51,831 nt of DNA. Origin: Thermoplasmatota archaeon (GTDB lineage Archaea > Thermoplasmatota > E2 > DHVEG-1). Below, one piece after another: positions 44,353 to 51,831 of this stretch. The stretch covers positions 1 through 51,831 of the forward strand of contig JAUWBM010000007.1 in assembly GCA_030601705.1 (NCBI GenBank). Reading direction: 5' to 3'. A program made the position numbers and the translations under genes. How positions within the stretch are numbered: position 1 is the stretch's first letter; each line of letters starts with the position of its first letter. The notes under the pieces are model-generated. The model saw only the letters and a list, made by a program, of their open reading frames with translations. It did not search any database and was not told the origin of the DNA.

Positions 44353-44729
44353 AAAAACTGGTATGGAATGGCGATAAGATTCTTCTTGATGTGAAGGTGA
44401 AAACAAGCAAAAATCTTATGAAGGCCTGCCTTTTCCTTGAGCGTGAGATTAAAATCTCTATGAAAGCCAAAGGAACAGGAATAAAATGGCCAGGATCAAG
44501 CTATACTTCAAGTGCTCCTGGAGAACCGCCTGCTACACAGACAGGGACATTGATTAGAAGTATGACAAGTGAGGTAGAAAAATTGGTTGGAAGAGTGGGT
44601 ACGAATTTGAAATATGGATTATATCTTGAGATTGGAACAAAAAATATTGTCCCAAGACCATATCTCAGACCGGCATTTGAGAAAAAAAAGGACAAGATAG
44701 CGGAGATAATTAGTGGTAGACCTGCTTAA
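44346..44729 (+). CDS. HK97 gp10-like tail completion protein
   Basis: SSAPGEPPATQTGTLIRSM...GLYLEIGTKNIVPRPYLRPAFEK. Confidence 0.75.
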   Translation: MLKKLVWNGDKILLDVKVKTSKNLMKACLFLEREIKISMKAKGTGIKWPGSSYTSSAPGEPPATQTGTLIRSMTSEVEKLVGRVGTNLKYGLYLEIGTKNIVPRPYLRPAFEKKKDKIAEIISGRPA

Positions 44730-45102
44730 AGCGATTATGGATAAATATGATGGGGATAATCCTCTCAGCACAGCACTTTCGGGCGGCCTATATCATCTTG
44801 AGGCGGAGCAATCGACAGGCTGGCCTTATGGTGTATTCTATATTGTTAGCATTGTTCCGCATTGGACATTTAATTCAAATATGGAAGAGTGCATGATCCA
44901 TTTCAATTTGTTTTCGAAAACTGCTGACGTTGCGGAAATCGGTGATTTATTCGCAAAACTTAAAGCGTGCTTTGATTGGCAAACTTTGACAATTGCCAAT
45001 TATGTGAATGTGTATTTTAAAAGGGAACTTTCCGAGCTCCTGATAACCGACCAGATTTGGCAGTATGCCGTTTCTTACAGATGTGAGCTTGAAGAAAGTT
45101 AA
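44713..45102 (+). CDS. tail terminator-like protein
   Basis: 129 aa; position between gp10-like and tail tube. Confidence 0.5.
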   Translation: MVDLLKAIMDKYDGDNPLSTALSGGLYHLEAEQSTGWPYGVFYIVSIVPHWTFNSNMEECMIHFNLFSKTADVAEIGDLFAKLKACFDWQTLTIANYVNVYFKRELSELLITDQIWQYAVSYRCELEES

Positions 45103-45118
45103 AATAAGGAGATAAACA

Positions 45119-45484
45119 ATGGCAGAACTTAGCGGACACACGGGAAAAGTGGATATTGCCGGCACTGTTGTTGACATAAAGTCATGGACTTGCGACTATG
45201 TTGGCGAAGCCCTTGAGACGACTGATTTTGGTGATTCCGGACACAGGACATATATTGCCGGACTTGATGGTTGGGGCGGCTCATTTGAGGGTAGCTTTGC
45301 TCAGGAAGCAATGGAAGTAATGGGTACAATTGCATCACTTAAGTTGTACGTAAGTACAAGCAAATATATATCAGGAGCTGCAGTACTTACGGGTATTCAT
45401 TTGGGGACACCAGTTGATGGAATTGTAACAGTTTCCTATGACTTTCAGGGTAACGGAGAACTTACCTTAACAAATCTAGTGTAA
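45119..45484 (+). CDS. tail tube protein (paralogue 1)
   Basis: VGEALETTDFGDSGHRTYIAGLDGWGGSFEG...VTVSYDFQGNGEL. Confidence 0.65.
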   Translation: MAELSGHTGKVDIAGTVVDIKSWTCDYVGEALETTDFGDSGHRTYIAGLDGWGGSFEGSFAQEAMEVMGTIASLKLYVSTSKYISGAAVLTGIHLGTPVDGIVTVSYDFQGNGELTLTNLV

Positions 45485-45495
45485 AGGAGGTTAAA

Positions 45496-46296
45496 TTGAG
45501 TGAAGTTTCAGGAAAAATTGGAGCAATTTATATGTCGTCAGGCGGCACGCAACTATTTGAGAGGATCACCCTTAATGGAAGCGGAATACAGACCTTAGCC
45601 AATCCAAATGTTTGGGTTAATGCACTTTATACTGATGATACAGGAACACACACCGGGGCAGCTGATCAGGCGGTATTGACAGATGCAGGAGCAACTTGGA
45701 CAATTAATGCACTTGTTGGGCGAACAATCTACAATACAACCGATAATAGTTCCGGTACTATAATATCCAATACAGCGGATACAATAACAGCAACACTTTC
45801 TGGCGGGACAGATGATGATTGGGATAATGGTGATGCTTATAGTGTGGCCGGAACACTGGTAGACGAGGCGTTATACTCTTACACGATTGTGGGTGAAATC
45901 ACATGCGTTTCACAGGCGAATAATGTGGTTCATATCGATTACACATATTACACCGTTGCGCAGGTAGCAGGATTCTTTAATTGGACGCTTGATATAGTTG
46001 GTGAAGCCCTTGAGACAACGGACTTCGGGAGTGATGGTCATAGGGCTTATATACCGGGCATACAGGGCTGGAGCGGATCAGCTGACAGGCATTTTATCAC
46101 AACCTTGAATATGGCTGATTATGTCGGAAGCAAATATATCATACGGTTTTATATGAAGACGACAACAACAAAATATCGTTATCAGGGCTGGGCGTACGTC
46201 ACGGGGATTCATCTGACGACTCCCGTTGACGCTTTGGTGACAGAGCCCCTTGATTTTCAGGGTGTTAGAACAATAGACTATGTATCAGGAGTGTAA
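45496..46296 (+). CDS. tail tube protein (paralogue 2, with inserted domain)
   Basis: VGEALETTDFGSDGHRAYIPGIQGWSGSADR...LTTPVDALVTEPLDFQGVRTI. Confidence 0.65.
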   Translation: MSEVSGKIGAIYMSSGGTQLFERITLNGSGIQTLANPNVWVNALYTDDTGTHTGAADQAVLTDAGATWTINALVGRTIYNTTDNSSGTIISNTADTITATLSGGTDDDWDNGDAYSVAGTLVDEALYSYTIVGEITCVSQANNVVHIDYTYYTVAQVAGFFNWTLDIVGEALETTDFGSDGHRAYIPGIQGWSGSADRHFITTLNMADYVGSKYIIRFYMKTTTTKYRYQGWAYVTGIHLTTPVDALVTEPLDFQGVRTIDYVSGV

Positions 46297-46299
46297 ATT

Positions 46300-46716
46300 A
46301 TGAGTGACAATCTTAGTGATATGACCAATGCGGGAATGGATTTTGAGATAGGCGGCAAGAAATATAAGCTCTGTAAGCTGACAATAGACGATATGGCTGA
46401 ATTCGAGATGTATATAAGAGCCAAAAGGGTTGAAGAATTCCTTAAAATCTCTAATAAAATAGATATAAAGGATAGATCGCAAATGATTGATGCGATATTC
46501 TCATCTGAGATTAACACAAGTGAATTTGAAACTATCGGAGCAAGTAGATTTTTTGTCTGGCGCTCATTGAAAAAAAATCATCCAGAAATTAAGCTTGAGG
46601 AAATGGGCAAAATATTGAATATGGATAACCTTGCTGAAGTAAATAAAATCGTGGGAAGGATTGGCGGTAGCAGAAACCCCAAAAAGGGGAAGGTGAAAAA
46701 ATCCTCTGGAAGTTAG
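46300..46716 (+). CDS. tail assembly chaperone (G-like)
   Basis: 138 aa between tail tube and tape measure; ends at slippery region. Confidence 0.65.
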   Translation: MSDNLSDMTNAGMDFEIGGKKYKLCKLTIDDMAEFEMYIRAKRVEEFLKISNKIDIKDRSQMIDAIFSSEINTSEFETIGASRFFVWRSLKKNHPEIKLEEMGKILNMDNLAEVNKIVGRIGGSRNPKKGKVKKSSGS

Positions 46717-46910
46717 CCTTCCCAATATTGACAAAATATTACGGACTATCACCAAGATATATAGGTACAATGCCATTGGGACAGTTCTATGATTACTTCC
46801 AAGCTATTCCTGAGATCAAGAAAATGGGGATAGATGAATCGCAAATATCAAATAAGGAATTTGTGAAAATGGCGAAGTCATTAGGACTTAAAACACCACA
46901 AAGATATTAG
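46671..46910 (+). CDS. tail assembly chaperone extension reached by -1 frameshift (GT-like)
   Basis: Open -1 frame; slippery heptamer A AAG GGG at 46683-46689; product ...EGEKILWKLAFPILTKYYGLSPRYIGTMPLGQFYDYF. Confidence 0.65.
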   Translation, partial: QKPQKGEGEKILWKLAFPILTKYYGLSPRYIGTMPLGQFYDYFQAIPEIKKMGIDESQISNKEFVKMAKSLGLKTPQRY

Positions 46911-46958
46911 ATATATGTCTCTAAGAATTTACACAAAGTTTAAAGAGAAAGATATAAG

Positions 46959-49079
46959 ATGGGTTTAAGCTTAGGTGAAGCATATCTAGAGCTCAAGGCC
47001 CCTCTTAAAGGATTGGCGGTCGATTTAAAGAAGGCACACGGTGCCATCAAAAAATCAACATCAAAAATGCAAGCGAGTATCAACAAGATCGACTTCAAGA
47101 AGGTTGGTCGCAATTTCACAATGGCGGGTGCGGCGATAACAGGTGCTTTGACCCTGATGACCAAAAATTTCATGAATGCTGGTGATGAGATTCATAAGAT
47201 GTCCATTCGAACTTCCTTTGCGGCCGAGACGCTTTCGGAGTTGAAATACGCAGCCGAAATAAGCGGCTCAAATATCAATGAGCTGGAAAAAGGCGTAAAG
47301 AAGATGTCAAAGACTATTCTCGATGCCTCGGAGGGAATGACGACCTATGAAAGAGCATTTAAAAGAATAGGCTTGGAATCCAAAGATTTAATCGATCTGA
47401 AACCTGAAGATCAATTCATGAGAATTGCTCAGGCGATAGAAAAAGTGGAGAATCCAACTATCAGGGCGGCAACTGCTCAGGACATTTTCGGGCGTGCGGG
47501 AACAAAACTTCTACCTCTTTTCGCAGCAGGTGCTGATGGACTTGAGAAATTACGAAAAGAGGCAAGAGATACGGGTAATGTCTTTTCTACTGCCGGTGTC
47601 GAAAGTGCAGCAGAACTTACAGACGCTATGACTACTCTCAAAGCAAGCTTAGGGGGACTATCAAAAACACTTATATCCACTTTGCTCCCTTCAATCAAAT
47701 CTGGAATTCAACATATTACAGATACAGTAAAAAAAATGAGAGAATGGGCAGAAGAACATCCGGGATTAGCAAAAGCAATTATGAGTATAACATTGGCTGT
47801 TGGGGGATTATTATTGATATTAGGTCCATTAGCAATTGCGCTAACACTATTAAATGTGGCAGCAGGTCCTATTTTTATTATACTTGGAGCGATAGCAGGA
47901 GCGATAGTATTGGCAGTTATAGCGTTCAAAAATTGGGATAAGATAGTAGCATACACAAAATATGGCGTAGAAGCTCTCAGGACTTATTTAGAAACAATGG
48001 TGGAAAATATACGGAGAATAGGAACATGGATTTACGAGAATTTTCCAAAATTCTTTGTTGATGCCTTCAATGCAATTAAAACATTTACCATAAATTTTGG
48101 GAAAAATATAGGTGCTTTCGTTTCGGCTATTGCGAAAAAGATCACACATCCTTTTGAAAAAATCAAATGGCCATCCTGGACTCCATTACTTGAAGGATTC
48201 AAATCGACTGTCGAAAAGTTTCCTACTATGGCAAAAGTGAATCTTGATAAAGCCAAAGAAGAATTAAAAATAGCCTTGGACGGGATGAAAGAGATAGTTG
48301 AAAAAATACCCAAAATTGAACCTATTGATACGGAGATTACTATATCATCATTCGCTTTGCTCAAAAAAGAATTAAGCGAAATGGACGCAATAATTTTTTC
48401 TACTACATTAAGTGGTGCAGAATATTATCAGGCAATGATTGATCAATGGGGAGAGAAAAATGCGGAATGGTTGACAGGAATGCAGGAGATTACCAGCCAA
48501 ATGGGTAATGTATATGATAGTTTTCTTGGATTGAGAAAGCAAAAATTGTCAAACGCAATGAATAAGGAAATAAAAATTATAGAAGGACGGGAGAAAAGAG
48601 GAGTTATAACGGCAGAAACTGCTGCGGCAAAAATTGAATTAGTGAAAGAAAATTATAGGAAGAAAGAGATAGAAGCAGCAAAGAAAATGAAACCAATAAA
48701 AATTGCACAAGCAATATCAGGAGCAGCATTGGCTGTTATCAATGCTTTACAGACAAAACCATTTATTCCGCTTGGATTAATAGCAGCGGCAATGGCAAGT
48801 GCGGCAGGAGCGGCACAAATAGCAATTATAGCGGCACAGCCTTATGAAAGAGGAGGTTTGGTCACAAGACCAACTTTAGCCGTATTAGGCGAGAGTGGTC
48901 CCGAAAGAGTCCTGAATCCAAGAGAGACAAAAAGATACGAAAAGGGATTGGGAGGAGATACATTTTATGTGACACTTCAGGCATTTGATATTATGGGATT
49001 TGAAGATTTCCTCAATACACGTGGCAGAGAACCAACCATAAGATTCATTAAGGAAGCCAAACGCAGGAGAGAGCTATAA
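46959..49079 (+). CDS. tape measure protein
   Basis: 706 aa; helical N-term, hydrophobic central segment, position after chaperone. Confidence 0.85.
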   Translation: MGLSLGEAYLELKAPLKGLAVDLKKAHGAIKKSTSKMQASINKIDFKKVGRNFTMAGAAITGALTLMTKNFMNAGDEIHKMSIRTSFAAETLSELKYAAEISGSNINELEKGVKKMSKTILDASEGMTTYERAFKRIGLESKDLIDLKPEDQFMRIAQAIEKVENPTIRAATAQDIFGRAGTKLLPLFAAGADGLEKLRKEARDTGNVFSTAGVESAAELTDAMTTLKASLGGLSKTLISTLLPSIKSGIQHITDTVKKMREWAEEHPGLAKAIMSITLAVGGLLLILGPLAIALTLLNVAAGPIFIILGAIAGAIVLAVIAFKNWDKIVAYTKYGVEALRTYLETMVENIRRIGTWIYENFPKFFVDAFNAIKTFTINFGKNIGAFVSAIAKKITHPFEKIKWPSWTPLLEGFKSTVEKFPTMAKVNLDKAKEELKIALDGMKEIVEKIPKIEPIDTEITISSFALLKKELSEMDAIIFSTTLSGAEYYQAMIDQWGEKNAEWLTGMQEITSQMGNVYDSFLGLRKQKLSNAMNKEIKIIEGREKRGVITAETAAAKIELVKENYRKKEIEAAKKMKPIKIAQAISGAALAVINALQTKPFIPLGLIAAAMASAAGAAQIAIIAAQPYERGGLVTRPTLAVLGESGPERVLNPRETKRYEKGLGGDTFYVTLQAFDIMGFEDFLNTRGREPTIRFIKEAKRRREL

Positions 49080-49472
49080 ATGTCGATAATATTCTCACAT
49101 CCCTCTGCGACTGATGTTACATTATCAAAAAGCTCAAAATTCCCATATAACCAGACAGGTAAAGTTATACCAAATCAACTTGTTGGAATGGCTATCGGTG
49201 GCGCTGTCAAAGTGGCTACTCTCGGCGATGCTGAAAGATTCTGGACTGTGGATGTGGAATATGAGACTGAAACCATCAGAAACGCCCTTCTAGCATTCTT
49301 TGCCGATGCAGATGTCAATTATATGGCGAACACATTCACGTTTTATCCCGATGATGGCTCATCATATACAGCTAGATTGTGGTCTGCTGATGGGCTTGAT
49401 TTCCCTGCCCTAGTTGATAATGGTGCAAAATTCTATTCAATTTTAATAGTAGTAAGGAAAGAGATAACGTAA
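49080..49472 (+). CDS. distal tail / minor tail protein
   Basis: 130 aa, directly after tape measure. Confidence 0.55.
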   Translation: MSIIFSHPSATDVTLSKSSKFPYNQTGKVIPNQLVGMAIGGAVKVATLGDAERFWTVDVEYETETIRNALLAFFADADVNYMANTFTFYPDDGSSYTARLWSADGLDFPALVDNGAKFYSILIVVRKEIT

Positions 49473-51831
49473 TGCCGCAATCTGATCCATTGCAATTCAA
49501 ATCTGCTAAACTATTCAAAGGTTACAAGCCGATAATTTGTGTAAAACTGATAAGTAAACCAGGCAATGATACTTATCGATTCAGTTCAAAAGCGGTTACG
49601 CCAGCAGGAGATGCGGCATATACACATATAATAAAATCGCTTCCCAGTATATCACGTACTTTGGAATTAATGGGTGGCATGAGCTCCATAGGCTCAATCT
49701 CATTCTCAATCCTTAACCAGGAGAAATATTCGGATTTTCTTAGAACAAGTACGGATAAGATCGGACTGACAATGGGAACGGCGCTTGTCGCATTGTTATT
49801 CGATGATGGAACAGCAGTGACATGGGCTGAACGTTTAGAATTATTTACCGGCATAATAGATGATTTCTCTTTTGATTATAAGACATTAAAATTTTCTATA
49901 ATAGATAATGATAAAAGCAAAAATAAATTAATCGGAATTAAAATAGTAGATACCGATGCAGACCAAATACCATCCGATTCGATAGGAAAAATAAAACCAA
50001 TAATTTATGGTGATCAAAACTTTCATTATGGAGAGGAAGATACAAGTCTTGATGTTACTGAATTACATAAAAACAATATGACAGAGGCTAAATATCTTGG
50101 TGTCGATTCCGATAATAAGCATCGTTATCTTATTGCTGATCATACATTACACACTTCAAATGCTGCATTTTATAGAGCATGGATGTATGATACACAATTA
50201 GGGCGTTTTGTTAAAATAGATACAACACAAGTAACATATTCAATTGATGGAAATGGAAATACAATTATCCAAATAGATAGTTTGCCTAATTTATATGATT
50301 ATTGGTATCCAATTAAAAGCGATAATTTACAATTATGGACAAATTATGATAATGCCTCAGATTTCGATATGTCAACTTATGCGGATAGTGATATATCTGA
50401 TATACATGAATTAACATTTTCAAGAACATTACATGTAGATTTTGCAACTTATGATGCTCATTTTGCAGCAGGTGATGTATTAGAGCATTTACTATTTTTT
50501 AAATCACATTATACAGAATCCACACCAGGTGATGGAAAATATATAGTAGCAGCTGGTGGTGATTCTTTTGATTTAACTGGTTATGATAATACACAATTAA
50601 ATAATGAAACACGTACAGTTTTAGGCTATCCAGAAACAAGATTATATTTTAAACATGAACAGATGCAAGATTTTGCAGGTATTTCACATGCTTATATATA
50701 TGAAGTTTTTCAAAGAATTAAATATAAAGCAACAGAGATGTTTCCGGTATTTATTGCCTGTAAGGGATATGAATATGACACATGGATAAATGGACGCTCA
50801 ACTGGGGAAACAGACCCGAATACGGGATTGAACTATACGGTAAATCATCCAGATGATGATGGAGCGGGTGATCTTATAGAGAATCCTGTTGGAGTAATAG
50901 AATCTGTTGCGAGGGATTTATTGAGCTTGGGTAATTCTGATATTGAAGTCAATAGTTTCAATGTGGCTGCAGATGCCCGGAGTACATACAAGTTTTCATT
51001 CACAATCATAAAACAGATTAATAATGCTATTAAATTATTATCCCAGCTCGCTTTTGAATGCGGTTGTTGGTTATTTTGGAATTATGCCAATAGGCTTGAA
51101 ATACTTGCCTATGCCACTGCGCCTAACTTTTCCGTCAGTGGTGGAGCAACGCCAATCTCAGATGATATATTCATTCATCAACCGGAAATCCATGCAATTG
51201 ATTTTGATAATACCGGAGATGCGGAAATAACCTTTTCAGGGACAGCGGATCATAGAATTACAGGCGATTTGACTGTGGAAATGTGGTTGTATTTTACCAA
51301 TTTTGATGATAACCAAACTATAATTAGCTGTGATGCAATAGGTGAGAATGAAGCAGATAATTGTCTTTATAAGATATATTTTACCGCCGCTGATACCGTT
51401 GTATGTTTCCATGAATATGATGCTGGTGATGATGAAACTGTGACTATCACACTTGATGCTTCATTGAGTATTGCCACGTGGTATCATATAACTATACGAA
51501 GAGAAACACCTTATTATTTTGTTGATGTCTATAACATCAAAGGAACAATTATTGCTTCCGGAGATAATGCGTATAGTAATGATCCTACAGGCGGCGGGAA
51601 TTCTTTTTTAACTATTGGCAATAATGCTGATAGTGACAAGCCAATGAATGGCAAGATCAAAGAAGTTCGATTATGGAATGATATGCGCACAAATACAGAA
51701 ATAACGGATAATCTCTGGAAAATACTTATAGGTAATGAGGCTAATTTGGTTGGTTATTGGCGATTGGACGAAGGAGCGTTAACGGTCGTTGATGATATAA
51801 CCGCTAATAACCATAATGGTACGGTAAATTT
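49472..51831 (+). CDS. large tail protein with LamG/concanavalin-like C-terminal domain, truncated by window end
   Basis: Open frame from ATG 49472 (MPQSDPLQFKSAKLFKGYKPIICVKL) to window end without stop, missed by the ORF track; FDNTGDAEITFSGTADHRITGDLTVEMWLYF...VGYWRLDEG LamG signature. Confidence 0.75.
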   Translation, partial: MPQSDPLQFKSAKLFKGYKPIICVKLISKPGNDTYRFSSKAVTPAGDAAYTHIIKSLPSISRTLELMGGMSSIGSISFSILNQEKYSDFLRTSTDKIGLTMGTALVALLFDDGTAVTWAERLELFTGIIDDFSFDYKTLKFSIIDNDKSKNKLIGIKIVDTDADQIPSDSIGKIKPIIYGDQNFHYGEEDTSLDVTELHKNNMTEAKYLGVDSDNKHRYLIADHTLHTSNAAFYRAWMYDTQLGRFVKIDTTQVTYSIDGNGNTIIQIDSLPNLYDYWYPIKSDNLQLWTNYDNASDFDMSTYADSDISDIHELTFSRTLHVDFATYDAHFAAGDVLEHLLFFKSHYTESTPGDGKYIVAAGGDSFDLTGYDNTQLNNETRTVLGYPETRLYFKHEQMQDFAGISHAYIYEVFQRIKYKATEMFPVFIACKGYEYDTWINGRSTGETDPNTGLNYTVNHPDDDGAGDLIENPVGVIESVARDLLSLGNSDIEVNSFNVAADARSTYKFSFTIIKQINNAIKLLSQLAFECGCWLFWNYANRLEILAYATAPNFSVSGGATPISDDIFIHQPEIHAIDFDNTGDAEITFSGTADHRITGDLTVEMWLYFTNFDDNQTIISCDAIGENEADNCLYKIYFTAADTVVCFHEYDAGDDETVTITLDASLSIATWYHITIRRETPYYFVDVYNIKGTIIASGDNAYSNDPTGGGNSFLTIGNNADSDKPMNGKIKEVRLWNDMRTNTEITDNLWKILIGNEANLVGYWRLDEGALTVVDDITANNHNGTVN

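Noticed and set aside
1-51831. CRISPR array, tRNA cluster, integrase or transposase
   Set aside because: None recognised by eye: no regularly spaced repeats, no complete cloverleaf, no tyrosine/serine recombinase or transposase motif among the ORFs.
1-51831. Alternative genetic code (TAG or TGA reassignment)
   Set aside because: TAA, TGA and TAG all terminate well-supported genes (for example endolysin TAA, capsid TAA, connector TGA, nucleotide-overlap ATGA junctions); only isolated readthrough candidates exist.

Overview
The window reads as most of an AT-rich tailed-phage genome (siphovirus-like) with a standard genetic code and strong AGGAG-type Shine-Dalgarno (SD) sequences. Layout: receptor/adhesin-like and lysis genes (0-9.2 kb); a long block of small early genes with a recombination/replication module (9.4-26.7 kb: coiled-coil protein, PD-(D/E)XK nuclease, zinc protein with an SSB-like tail, DNA methyltransferase, HNH, DUF4373-like and loader-like proteins, VRR-NUC-like); a leftward operon (28.5-26.7 kb); terminase, portal, ClpP-like protease, minor head and XkdF-like protein (28.6-38.0 kb); a self-contained accessory cassette (38.0-40.2 kb); then scaffold, capsid and tail genes (40.4-51.8 kb). 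I saw no integrase, tRNA or CRISPR array. The most interesting signals are regulatory or RNA-level. (1) A 109-bp, about 98% identical inverted duplication of a promoter carries a perfect CRP-like palindrome and two TTACG-N5-CGTAA operators. One copy drives the leftward operon and the other drives a cassette that appears to split an XkdF-type protease/scaffold gene; each unit ends with or carries a paralogous XRE regulator. (2) A three-copy hairpin family starts exactly at a TAG stop codon (TAGCCT...AGGCT). (3) Several structured intergenic elements with long closing stems include a roughly 307-nt candidate RNA, a tandem pair with tRNA T-arm-like hairpins, and two nested hairpins with anti-SD sequence in the apical loop. 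All calls come from reading the sequence; no searches or folding were run.
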